64,000 nt of DNA, taken from the NCBI RefSeq assembly GCF_013249045.1, contig NZ_JABRWP010000001.1:620001-684000 (forward strand), read 5' to 3'. The translations under genes were made by a program, and so were the position numbers. Each line of letters begins with the position of its first letter. The stretch's first letter is position 1. Shown here in pieces: positions 46,687 through 54,817 of the stretch. The DNA is from Winogradskyella eckloniae (lineage in GTDB: Bacteria; Bacteroidota; Bacteroidia; Flavobacteriales; Flavobacteriaceae). The notes under the pieces were generated by a model that saw only the letters and a program-made list of their open reading frames with translations, did no database searches and was not told where the DNA came from.

Positions 46687-48795
46687 ATGAAGCGCTTTGT
46701 GCTATTTGTTTTTCTTTTTCTGTATAACTTGGGTTATGCCCAAACCATATCTACATACGAAAAACCTCCAGTATTCAAAGACTGCGATACAATGGCGGTA
46801 GAGCAATTAAAATCGTGCTTCAATTTTACTCTAAATTCTTTTATCTACGAGAATTTTAAAGTGCCTCAAATTGTAAAGGACCAATCGTATAATGGAGATG
46901 TTCAGATCTTGTTTGAAGTCACTAATACAGGGAAATTCAAAATAATTTATGCAGATGCGATTTATGATGAATTAAAAACAGAAAGCAAACGTGTGTTTGA
47001 TTTGTTACCAGAGATAGCACCAGCGACTTATAATGGCAATCCAACATTTACGCAGTATAGTCTTAGTATAGCAATTCCTTTAACGCAGCCAGTAAAGGAA
47101 GATAGTCCATCTCATTTAGTGTTAAATGACACCCAAAAAGACAGTCTAAACGCCACTTTATCTGATGAATTAGATAAGTTAGAAAGTGAACTTAAACCTT
47201 ATGAAGATTTAGAATATGCAAGCCAATTAAATATTCCGTTTACACATTCTTATTATGCGCGTTTTGATGCAGAAATGAATGCCATAGGTACAAATAGCCA
47301 TACAGGAGCAAAACCTTTTATTTATAGCGACGTTGCTAGATATTATGATATAAAGGCGGAGCATAAATCGTTAGAAAAGGATACAGACACATGGTTGGGT
47401 AGAAAGACCTTTAATGAGCATTTAGTTGAAATACAAGGTAAAGACTATTGGTTTACAGTCGATCCAATTTTAGATCTTCAATTAGGTAAAGATACAAGTT
47501 CAGATATAGGCTCTACTTGGAATAATACGCGAGGTATTTTTCTGCAAGCAGGAATAGGAAAACGGTTTAATTTTACCACATCAGTTTACGAAAGTCAAGG
47601 TAGATTTGCAGATTATTTTAATGCTTATGCAGAAAGTTTAAGGGCATTTGGTCCGGATCCTGCGATAATTCCTGGTCGCGGAATCGCTAAAGGATTTAAG
47701 GAAAATGCTTACGATTATCCGGTTGCTGAGGCTTATTTATCGTACACACCTGCAGATTTTTTAAATGTACAGTTTGGTCATGGAAAGAATTTTATAGGTG
47801 ATGGTTACCGTTCTTTATTGCAAAGTGATGTTGCTAGTCCTTATCCATTTTTAAAATTAAACACCACCTTTTGGAAAATAAAGTATACTAGCACATGGAT
47901 GTGGTTAAAAGACGTAAGACCAGAAGTTGTAGTAGACAAAGCGTTTTTAACTAAATATATGGCAAATCATTATTTAAGTTGGAACGTCAATAAACGCTTA
48001 AACATTGGGTTGTTTGAGTCTGTTATTTGGGAAGATTCTAATGGAAGGGGCTTTGATGTTAATTACTTAAATCCAATTATATTTTTTAGAGCAATAGAGT
48101 TTCAAACTGGGCAAGGTGCAGGAAATGCCATATTAGGATTGAGTTCAAAGTACAAATGGAACAATAAAGTGAATTTGTATGGTCAATTTATTTTAGATGA
48201 ATTTTCATTGAGTGATGTAACAGGCGGAAATAAGAGTTGGAAGAACAAGTTTGGATTTCAAGTAGGTGCAAAATATTTTAATGCCTTTAAAGTCGATAAT
48301 TTATTGCTTCAAGCAGAATACAATCAAGTAAGACCATATACGTATTCTCATAATACACAGACCTTAAATTATGCACATTTCAATCAACCGATGGCTCATC
48401 TTTGGGGAGCAAACTTTAGGGAATTTGTTTTAATTGGTCGTTATAATTATAAACGTTGGTTTGGTGATGCCAAAATGATCATTGGTCAGCGTGGTTTGGA
48501 TTATAATACTGATGACGATTCGTTTTCTTATGGAGGTGATATTTATAGAAACTATAATGACCGTCAGGCAGATACTGGTATTATAATAGGTCAAGGTAAT
48601 AAAACCAATAGTTTTATGGCAGAATTACAAGCAGGCTATGTATTAAATCCTACCACAAATCTTAAAATCTTTACCAATATATTGTATCGGGATTATAATC
48701 CAGATGCGGTAAATGCAACAACCGTTCGCAATGGTACTTTATGGTTTAATCTTGGTATACGTACTGATTTATTTAATTGGTATAACGATTTTTAG
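46687..48795 (+). CDS. remB: Gliding motility protein RemB-like, with a TonB-C-like N-terminal domain
   Basis: A 702-residue exported protein (signal peptide to about residue 19, ending GYAQ). Residues about 24-140 repeat the two-cysteine and TonB-C-like module of the two preceding genes (PPVFKDCDTMAVEQLKSC, VQILFEVTNTGKFKIIYADA). After a coil-like linker, residues about 185-702 look like an outer-membrane barrel with many aromatic, alternating strands (YLSYTPADFLNVQFGHGKNF, a terminal aromatic). In F. johnsoniae, remB sits in the same place downstream of sprA and affects gliding. The symbol rests on that synteny and domain layout. Confidence 0.8.
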   Translation: MKRFVLFVFLFLYNLGYAQTISTYEKPPVFKDCDTMAVEQLKSCFNFTLNSFIYENFKVPQIVKDQSYNGDVQILFEVTNTGKFKIIYADAIYDELKTESKRVFDLLPEIAPATYNGNPTFTQYSLSIAIPLTQPVKEDSPSHLVLNDTQKDSLNATLSDELDKLESELKPYEDLEYASQLNIPFTHSYYARFDAEMNAIGTNSHTGAKPFIYSDVARYYDIKAEHKSLEKDTDTWLGRKTFNEHLVEIQGKDYWFTVDPILDLQLGKDTSSDIGSTWNNTRGIFLQAGIGKRFNFTTSVYESQGRFADYFNAYAESLRAFGPDPAIIPGRGIAKGFKENAYDYPVAEAYLSYTPADFLNVQFGHGKNFIGDGYRSLLQSDVASPYPFLKLNTTFWKIKYTSTWMWLKDVRPEVVVDKAFLTKYMANHYLSWNVNKRLNIGLFESVIWEDSNGRGFDVNYLNPIIFFRAIEFQTGQGAGNAILGLSSKYKWNNKVNLYGQFILDEFSLSDVTGGNKSWKNKFGFQVGAKYFNAFKVDNLLLQAEYNQVRPYTYSHNTQTLNYAHFNQPMAHLWGANFREFVLIGRYNYKRWFGDAKMIIGQRGLDYNTDDDSFSYGGDIYRNYNDRQADTGIIIGQGNKTNSFMAELQAGYVLNPTTNLKIFTNILYRDYNPDAVNATTVRNGTLWFNLGIRTDLFNWYNDF

Positions 48796-49222
48796 ATTTA
48801 GAAACTTATTTGTTTTCTTGTTTTTTTACAGAACTCTGTTGCGTTTTTACCTTTTTTATAGAAAGAACTCTGTTATAGTCCATATCCTGTGAAAAAAACA
48901 GGTTGTCTTTAGTATTATGTTGTTATCTTTTGATAATTTAATTAATACTGTGCTTAATAAGTGTTGTAGTGCATTAGGTTGTCTAATTTGTTTCAGTTTA
49001 AGGTTTTGTTACTAACGCCATAAGGTGTTTCAATTGCAATCGTATACGTTGTTGCTTTTGGTAAAAGCTATAGGTCATAAAATATAGGATGATAATCAAA
49101 ATGGTTTTAGACCTAAAGATGAGTGCAAGATTGCGCAATTTTAAAAATAAGAATTTACATTGTTTACAAGTATTTTTCAAACTATCTTTGCACTCGCTTA
49201 TAAAAGAATAAAATAATTAAAT
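48796..49222. other. Intergenic region without a recognisable gene
   Basis: No convincing coding region is seen; a 60-codon minus-strand reading frame (48998-49180) has no homology pattern I recognise. It contains a weak hairpin after remB (CCTGT/ACAGG around GAAAAAA, 48886-48902), two copies of AGAACTCTGTT 34 bases apart (48830-48840, 48864-48874), a small hairpin GCTTTT/AAAAGC near 49053-49068, and the heme O synthase promoter at the right end. Confidence 0.6.
49162..49192 (+). promoter_or_regulatory. Promoter of the ctaB-cox operon
   Basis: TTG at 49162-49164, a 20-base spacer and -7 box TATCTTTG at 49185-49192, 30 bases before the ctaB start. Confidence 0.65.
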
Positions 49223-50116
49223 TTGAGTAGCACAAAAACATCGGTATCAATAGCTTCTGTTGTCACAGATTTTAAGGAAATCACTAAGATGGGATTGTCC
49301 TTAAGTGTTGTGTTTTCCTCACTTGCTGGTTATTTTCTTGGTGCAGAAACAATTCGTCTCACAACACTTCTTTTATTGGCTTTTGGTGGTTATTTTATGG
49401 TTGGTGCTTCAAATGCATACAATCAAATTATTGAGCGTGATTTAGATGCGCTAATGGAAAGAACCAAAAATAGACCGATTCCGGCAGGTCGCATGTCTGT
49501 GAATAAGGCTTTAATTATTGCAACGTCTTTTACCATTTTAGGTTTAATTACACTGTACATTATTAACCCTAAAACGGCTATGTATGGTGCAATTTCAATA
49601 TTTTTATATACTAGTGTTTACACACCGTTAAAAACTAAAACGTCACTTTCTGTTTTTGTTGGTGCTTTGCCAGGTGCCATTCCTTTTATGTTAGGATGGG
49701 TCGCAGCAAGAGGTAGTTTTGGTATTGAGCCAGGTACGTTGTTCGCTATTCAGTTTTTTTGGCAATTCCCACATTTTTGGTCCATTGGATGGTTTTTGCA
49801 CGAGGATTATAAAAAAGGCGGTTTTCATATGTTGCCTACCGGAAAGCCAGATAAGGGTACTGCAGTGCAAATTATAATGTACAGTGTGTGGACTATTTTG
49901 GCGTCTATTATTCCTGTTTTTGGATTTACAGGGGATTTAAAATTGTCTATAGTTGGAGCTGTCATTGTCTTTATTCTTGGTCTTGTTATGTTATTATATG
50001 CGTTAAAGCTATTTAGGTTAAGGACTGCAGAAGCTGCTAAGCAGCTCATGTTATCGAGCGTTTTTTATATTACATTATTACAAATAATATATGTTGCAGA
50101 TAAATTTTTGAGATAA
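49223..50116 (+). CDS. ctaB: Heme O synthase (protoheme IX farnesyltransferase)
   Basis: A 297-residue UbiA-type prenyltransferase that adds farnesyl to heme B, giving heme O for the oxidase. The substrate-binding motif NAYNQIIERDLDALMERTKNRPIPAGR is complete, and eight or nine membrane helices follow. The start is TTG (MSSTKTSVSIASV); the next methionine is M23, just before the first helix. It is the first gene of the second oxidase cluster and abuts the subunit III gene with one base between. No heme A synthase gene is in the window. Confidence 0.96.
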   Translation: MSSTKTSVSIASVVTDFKEITKMGLSLSVVFSSLAGYFLGAETIRLTTLLLLAFGGYFMVGASNAYNQIIERDLDALMERTKNRPIPAGRMSVNKALIIATSFTILGLITLYIINPKTAMYGAISIFLYTSVYTPLKTKTSLSVFVGALPGAIPFMLGWVAARGSFGIEPGTLFAIQFFWQFPHFWSIGWFLHEDYKKGGFHMLPTGKPDKGTAVQIIMYSVWTILASIIPVFGFTGDLKLSIVGAVIVFILGLVMLLYALKLFRLRTAEAAKQLMLSSVFYITLLQIIYVADKFLR

Positions 50117-50117
50117 G

Positions 50118-50717
50118 ATGGATTTAACACAAGGAACACAACAAGAAAAAACGGCAAGGTCAAAAAAAATGATGCTATGGTTTGGTATTGGCTCATTGAT
50201 TATGTCGTTTGCTGGTTTAGTCAGTGCATTTATTGTAAGTAGTAAGCAACGATTAAATGAAGATTGGTTAGCAGATTATCAATTACCTACGGCATTTACG
50301 GTTAGTTTGGTGCTCATTTTACTCAGTAGTTTAACTTTTATTTTGGCTAAAAAAGCGTTAATTGCAAATAAGATACAATTAGTAACGATTTGGTTATTAG
50401 TTACATTAGGCTTAGGGATAGCATTTGTGTATATCCAATTTGCAGGCTTTAGTGAGATTATTGCTTCGGGTTATCATTTTGCAGGACCAACGAGTAATAT
50501 TACCATGTCATACATTTATATCATAGCAGTATTGCATATAGGGCACGTTATTGCTGGTCTAATATGTCTTATTGTTGTAATTTATAATCATTTTAAACAA
50601 AAGTATAATGCCAACAATATGTTGGGTTTTGAACTAGCGGCAAATTTCTGGCATTTCGTAGATGTGCTTTGGCTTGTGCTCTTTTTGTTTTTATATTTTT
50701 TTAGATATATAATTTGA
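50118..50717 (+). CDS. Heme-copper oxidase subunit III, short form
   Basis: A 199-residue protein with five membrane helices and the subunit III pattern (KKMMLWFGIGSLIMSFAGLVSAFIV, VLHIGHVIAGLICLIVVIYNHF, FELAANFWHFVDVLWLVLFLFLYF). It lacks the first two helices of the classical seven-helix form, as in many bacterial oxidases. It lies one base after ctaB, and a second, longer subunit III follows 36 bases on. I call it an oxidase subunit with high confidence; which paralogue is in the active complex cannot be told. Confidence 0.9.
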   Translation: MDLTQGTQQEKTARSKKMMLWFGIGSLIMSFAGLVSAFIVSSKQRLNEDWLADYQLPTAFTVSLVLILLSSLTFILAKKALIANKIQLVTIWLLVTLGLGIAFVYIQFAGFSEIIASGYHFAGPTSNITMSYIYIIAVLHIGHVIAGLICLIVVIYNHFKQKYNANNMLGFELAANFWHFVDVLWLVLFLFLYFFRYII

Positions 50718-50753
50718 TTATTTTTGTCCAATCTTAAAATTTAAATAAATTCT

Positions 50754-51752
50754 ATGGATTCTACAGTAGCTACTGGTACAGAAGAAAAAACTTGGGGAGG
50801 CGGCAATCAGCCACTCAAAGCAAGTTACGGAAAAATGATGATGTGGTTCTTCATTGTATCTGATGCATTAACATTTTCAGGTTTCTTGGCCGCTTATGGT
50901 TTTTCAAGATTTAAGTTTATCAATGAATGGCCTATTGCGGATGAGGTATTTACTCACGTTCCGTTTTTACATGGACAAGAATTGCCAATGATCTATGTGG
51001 CGTTTATGACCTTTATTCTTATTATGTCGTCGGTGACAATGGTACTGGCTGTAGATGCTGGTCATCATATGAATAAGGCTAAAGTAACGATATACATGTT
51101 TCTTACCATTATTGGTGGAGCCATTTTTGTAGGCTCACAAGCATGGGAATGGGCAACATTTATTCAAGGTGATTATGGAGCAGTACAAACTAAAGGTGGA
51201 AACATCTTGCAGTTTGGGGAATATGTAACCGTAGATGGCGTAGAAAAATTTAAGCGTGTTTCAATAGATGATATTGCAATAGCACAAGCAAGTGTGCGTG
51301 CAGCACACGAACGTAAAAATGGTTTGTGGTTTGTGGATGAGTCTACTTTACCGCCTTACACCGTCAGTGAGATTTATGCAGGTTTAGCGGCTAACGAAAA
51401 TATTTTAGTGAGAAATCAACTGCTCACTGAAGATGGACATAAGACGGTATTATCTAGAGAAGAATCATTAAAGCAAATAAAAGAAAACGGTAAGCTTGTT
51501 GTAAAAGGAGCTAACCTTCATGTTAATGAATATGGTACAACGCTTTTTGCTGATTTCTTTTTCTTTATTACAGGTTTTCACGGATTTCACGTACTTTCTG
51601 GAGTCGTTATTAATATCATTATTTTCTTTAATGTTATTCTTGGTACTTATGAGCGAAGAGGAAGTTATGAAATGGTTGAGAAAGTGGGATTATACTGGCA
51701 CTTTGTCGATTTAGTTTGGGTATTTGTATTTACATTCTTCTATTTAGTATAA
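50754..51752 (+). CDS. coxC: Cytochrome c oxidase subunit III, long form with an internal insert
   Basis: A 332-residue subunit III (ASYGKMMMWFFIVSDALTFSGFLAAYGFSRF; FFITGFHGFHVLSGVVINIIIFF; YWHFVDLVWVFVFTFFYLV). Between helices, residues about 150-255 form a hydrophilic insert (NILQFGEYVTVDGVEKFKR onward) not found in the short paralogue, probably a periplasmic loop. Position between the short subunit III gene and subunit IV supports the call. Confidence 0.93.
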   Translation: MDSTVATGTEEKTWGGGNQPLKASYGKMMMWFFIVSDALTFSGFLAAYGFSRFKFINEWPIADEVFTHVPFLHGQELPMIYVAFMTFILIMSSVTMVLAVDAGHHMNKAKVTIYMFLTIIGGAIFVGSQAWEWATFIQGDYGAVQTKGGNILQFGEYVTVDGVEKFKRVSIDDIAIAQASVRAAHERKNGLWFVDESTLPPYTVSEIYAGLAANENILVRNQLLTEDGHKTVLSREESLKQIKENGKLVVKGANLHVNEYGTTLFADFFFFITGFHGFHVLSGVVINIIIFFNVILGTYERRGSYEMVEKVGLYWHFVDLVWVFVFTFFYLV

Positions 51753-51771
51753 AAAGAAATTAAAGATAGTT

Positions 51772-52221
51772 ATGGCACACGAGCATAAATTAGAAATATT
51801 TAGAGGTTTAGTTAAATTTAAATCTAACACAAGTAAAATTTGGGGTGTTTTAATATTCCTTACCATAGTAACAGCGGTAGAAGTTGTTTTAGGGATATAC
51901 AAACCAGAATTTTTAATGAGTACATGGATGGATCCAATTGAAGGGAGTGGATTTTTCTCAACATTGGGTAATATTCTTTTATCTCCAATTGTATACATGA
52001 AACCATTAAACTTAATTTTCATTCTATTAACAATTGTAAAAGCCTATTATATCACTTGGGATTTTATGCATATGAGAGATGAAACTGGAAGTTTTAGAAA
52101 AATGGTGGTTTGGACTGCTGTTTTCTTAATCTGTTATTTGATTTTTATCTTATTACAAGAAGGAGGATACGTTTTTAATGTTTATAACGGCGAAGACGCT
52201 CTAATCAAGAAAGATTTTTAA
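51772..52221 (+). CDS. Cytochrome c oxidase subunit IV
   Basis: A 149-residue membrane protein with three helices (VLIFLTIVTAVEVVLGIY, LNLIFILLTIVKAYYITWDFMHMRDE, VWTAVFLICYLIFILLQE). The middle helix with KAYYITWDFMHM is typical of the bacterial subunit IV family (prokaryotic COX4). It lies 19 bases after coxC and is followed by a strong terminator. Confidence 0.9.
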   Translation: MAHEHKLEIFRGLVKFKSNTSKIWGVLIFLTIVTAVEVVLGIYKPEFLMSTWMDPIEGSGFFSTLGNILLSPIVYMKPLNLIFILLTIVKAYYITWDFMHMRDETGSFRKMVVWTAVFLICYLIFILLQEGGYVFNVYNGEDALIKKDF

Positions 52222-52282
52222 TAGATTATTCTTAACAATATAACATGGATTTAAGTATAGAGCCATGTGTTAAATACAATTT

Positions 52283-52312
52283 AAAGGTGGTTTTTCTAAA
52301 CCACCTTTTTTA
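52283..52312 (+). terminator. Terminator after the oxidase subunit IV gene
   Basis: AAAGGTGGTTT (52283-52293) and AAACCACCTTT (52298-52308) form a perfect 11-base-pair stem with a TTCT loop and a trailing T run. It ends the ctaB-cox unit. Confidence 0.92.
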
Positions 52313-52318
52313 TTTTTG
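52311..52318 (+). promoter_or_regulatory. -7 box of the Sco-cluster promoter
   Basis: TATTTTTG fits TAnnTTTG and lies directly after the terminator, 45 bases before the next start codon; the terminator stem occupies the -33 region. Confidence 0.45.
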
Positions 52319-52363
52319 CAAATTCTAATTAACGGCATTAATTAATACGTTTTTTTTTCATTA

Positions 52364-53086
52364 ATGATGAAAGCTAATAACACAAAACGATATATCGTAC
52401 TCGGTATCTTATTCTTTTTACCTGTGGCCTTTTTGCTCATGTTATATCCTGCAAAGCACAATTATGAGCCGTTAAATATTGTGAAAGACAAAGTCTCAGA
52501 TATTAAAAATTTCACATCAGATGGCTTAGATACTCTTCAATTAAAAGATAATATTACGGTCCTTGGGTTTTTAGGAAAAACACCTTTAAATAGCACCATT
52601 GCGGCTTTAAATCTTAAAGAGTTAGTTTATGATAAATTTAAAGGTTTTAAGAATTTTCAAATCGTAATAGTTGTGCCAGACGGAACCCAAGATGACGTGG
52701 CGTTACTAAAAAAAGAGATTAATACGTACGAAAACCTAAAGTTTTGGCATTATGCGTTTGGTACTGAAGGTGAAATAAGAATGCTATTTAACACCTTAAA
52801 ATCTAAAGATCAATTAGATGAAAATCTATCGAGTAATAGCGTTTACATTATAGATAAAGACCTAGCTCAAAGAGGAAGAATTGATGGACGCTCTGAAAGA
52901 GAAGTTGAAGACAACAAACCTAAGTTTAGTGTGTTTTCATACAATACAATAGAGGTTTCAGAAATTAAAAATATGATGAATGATGATGTAAGGATTTTAT
53001 TTACCGAATATCGTCAGAAAAGACAAGGGAAATTTGAGGCGTCTAATACACGAAGAGAAAACGATATAAAACAAAGTAATGAGTAA
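52364..53086 (+). CDS. Sco/thioredoxin-like membrane protein without cysteines
   Basis: A 240-residue protein with an N-terminal membrane helix (about 10-26) and a periplasmic domain that reads like a thioredoxin/Sco fold: NITVLGFLGKTPLNSTIAALNL at the active-site position, a central KNFQIVIVVPDGTQDD strand, and SVYIIDKDLAQRGRIDGR, close to the FALIDKEGYIRSRQDN of the Sco protein next door. It has no cysteine at all, so it cannot bind copper by the Sco CxxxC. Its last eight bases overlap the sco gene. A partner role in oxidase copper insertion is inferred from this context. Confidence 0.75.
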   Translation: MMKANNTKRYIVLGILFFLPVAFLLMLYPAKHNYEPLNIVKDKVSDIKNFTSDGLDTLQLKDNITVLGFLGKTPLNSTIAALNLKELVYDKFKGFKNFQIVIVVPDGTQDDVALLKKEINTYENLKFWHYAFGTEGEIRMLFNTLKSKDQLDENLSSNSVYIIDKDLAQRGRIDGRSEREVEDNKPKFSVFSYNTIEVSEIKNMMNDDVRILFTEYRQKRQGKFEASNTRRENDIKQSNE

Positions 53087-53834
53087 AAACACAAATTATT
53101 CGTACGTAGGTATTGCCTTTATCATTTTATTATTTGGGATTATTTTTGTTCCTAAAATAATTGATAGAGTCAGTGAGAACGATATCACAAGAGATGAAAG
53201 CAGAAGTAAAAATGTGTCTAACACTGCCATTTCAGAACAAAACAAAAGTGATTTAAAATATATAGAAATTAACGGAGAACGCAAAAAAGTACCAGCATTT
53301 AGTTTTACAAATCAAGAAGGCAAAACAATCACTAATGCTGATTATTTAGGAAAGGTTTACGTGGTAGAATTTTTCTTTACAACATGTCCAACCATTTGTC
53401 CTATAATGAATAGAAACTTGGTGGAGGTTCAGAATCAATTTAAAGGTTTAGAGCATTTTGGTGTCGCATCTTTTAGTATTACGCCAGAAATAGATACTCC
53501 AGAAGTGCTCAATGCTTACGCAGAAAAATATGGCATCACAAACCCTAATTGGCATTTAATGACAGGAAATGAATCTGAGATATACGAACTTGCTAATAAA
53601 GGATTTAATCTATATACGGCAAAAGATGATAGCGTAGAAGGTGGCTTTGAACACTCTGGAAATTTTGCACTAATTGATAAAGAAGGTTATATTAGGTCTA
53701 GACAAGATAACTTTGGGAATCCAATGATATTTTACAACGGTTTAGTACCAGAAGCAGTGGGTGTAGATGAGGATGGAATACCTCAAGAAATTACAATTTT
53801 AAAAGAAGATATTTCCAAATTATTAAATGAGTAA
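53079..53834 (+). CDS. Sco family copper chaperone
   Basis: A 251-residue membrane-anchored Sco1/SenC protein that delivers copper to the CuA site of oxidase subunit II. One N-terminal helix is followed by the thioredoxin-like domain, with the metal-binding FFFTTCPTICPIMN (CxxxC) and the partner histidine in EHSGNFALIDKEG. It overlaps the genes on either side by eight bases each, so the three are translated together. Confidence 0.95.
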   Translation: MSKNTNYSYVGIAFIILLFGIIFVPKIIDRVSENDITRDESRSKNVSNTAISEQNKSDLKYIEINGERKKVPAFSFTNQEGKTITNADYLGKVYVVEFFFTTCPTICPIMNRNLVEVQNQFKGLEHFGVASFSITPEIDTPEVLNAYAEKYGITNPNWHLMTGNESEIYELANKGFNLYTAKDDSVEGGFEHSGNFALIDKEGYIRSRQDNFGNPMIFYNGLVPEAVGVDEDGIPQEITILKEDISKLLNE

Positions 53835-54381
53835 TATGAGTACAGTAGATTTAGAAAAAGAAAAAAAATATAACAAATGGATTATTGCGTTGTCCGTAAT
53901 TATCCCAATAGCAGTAGCCGCTTTATTTGGTATTAACTTACGTGAACTAGGTTTTGATGTTAAGCCATTAATGTTTTTACCTCCAATTTACGCGGTAATA
54001 AACGGATTAACTGCAGTTGTACTCATTTTTGCAATTGTTGCAATTAAAAAGAAAAATAGAGCGTTGCATGAAAATTTAATGAAATTTGCAATTGCGCTTT
54101 CTGTACTATTTTTATTGCTATATATAGCGTATCACATGACTAGTGATTCAACAAAATTTGGTGGAGAAGGTGTCGTAAAGTATATCTATTATTTTATATT
54201 AATTACGCACATTACGTTATCTGTAGTGGTAATTCCATTTGTATTAATAACCTATGTTAGAGCAATTACCAATAATATTGAGCGTCATAAAAAAATAGCA
54301 AAAATCACATTTCCATTGTGGTTATATGTTGCTGTTACAGGAGTAATAGTTTATATAATGATTTCGCCCTATTACGCATAG
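53827..54381 (+). CDS. DUF420 membrane protein (CtaM-like)
   Basis: A 184-residue protein with five membrane helices and the DUF420 histidine pattern (LPPIYAVINGLTAVVLIFAIVAIKKKNRALHENLMKFAI; YIAYHMTSDSTKFGG; ITHITLSVVVIPFVLIT; NIERHKKIAKITFPLWLYVAVTGVIVY). The family includes CtaM, needed for assembly of aa3-type oxidases in some Firmicutes. Its place after sco agrees with an assembly role. Its start overlaps sco by eight bases; an ATG nine bases later is an alternative. Confidence 0.9.
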   Translation: MSNMSTVDLEKEKKYNKWIIALSVIIPIAVAALFGINLRELGFDVKPLMFLPPIYAVINGLTAVVLIFAIVAIKKKNRALHENLMKFAIALSVLFLLLYIAYHMTSDSTKFGGEGVVKYIYYFILITHITLSVVVIPFVLITYVRAITNNIERHKKIAKITFPLWLYVAVTGVIVYIMISPYYA

Positions 54382-54435
54382 TTCCCTTAAAAAGGGTTGT
54401 TAGAGATCGTGAACACCAATTAATGATGTCATACA

Positions 54436-54669
54436 ATGAAAAATAAATATATCTATTTCGCTTTTTTACTATTGTATTTTCTAAATACCAATGCACAATG
54501 TGCAATGTGTAGAGCAGTATTGGAAAGTGGTGAAGATCAATCTGCGGCCGAAGGAATTAATGATGGTATTATGTTTTTAATGGCTGTGCCTTATATTTTG
54601 GTGGCCACACTTGGCTATATTGTTTACAGAACATTTAATAAATCAGAAAAGTCTAAAGAAATAGACTAA
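54436..54669 (+). CDS. Small membrane protein with a CAMCR motif, of unknown function
   Basis: A 77-residue protein with a signal peptide (MKNKYIYFAFLLLYFLNTNAQ), then CAMCRAVLESGEDQSAAEGINDGI and one membrane helix (FLMAVPYILVATLGYIVY). The mature N-terminus thus carries a CxxC pair directly after the cleavage site. I recognise the sequence type as recurrent beside oxidase-assembly genes in Bacteroidota, but no function is established. It ends the Sco-DUF420 group and could handle copper or thiols. A small hairpin without a T run lies between it and DUF420. Confidence 0.8.
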   Translation: MKNKYIYFAFLLLYFLNTNAQCAMCRAVLESGEDQSAAEGINDGIMFLMAVPYILVATLGYIVYRTFNKSEKSKEID

Positions 54670-54817
54670 ATACTGTAACAATTCTTCGTTTTATAAGTCT
54701 TAATTAGAAATGGTATAAATTAAGGCCTTAACAATTTGTTGGCAAAAAACCACTTGAGTTTTTCTTAAAATTGCAATAGATCAAGTATTTATTTGCGAAT
54801 AACTAACTAGCCAAACT

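Noticed and set aside
48998-49180. 60-codon minus-strand frame in the gap before heme O synthase, with a CxxC (CKQCK)
   Set aside because: No homology pattern, no start context and an odd composition; the gap is better described as non-coding.
54711-54726. Possible sigma-54 promoter (TGGTATAAATTAAGGC) before the ABC efflux operon
   Set aside because: The distance from GG to GC is one base too long, and no sigma-54 activator is nearby; kept only as part of a shared motif.
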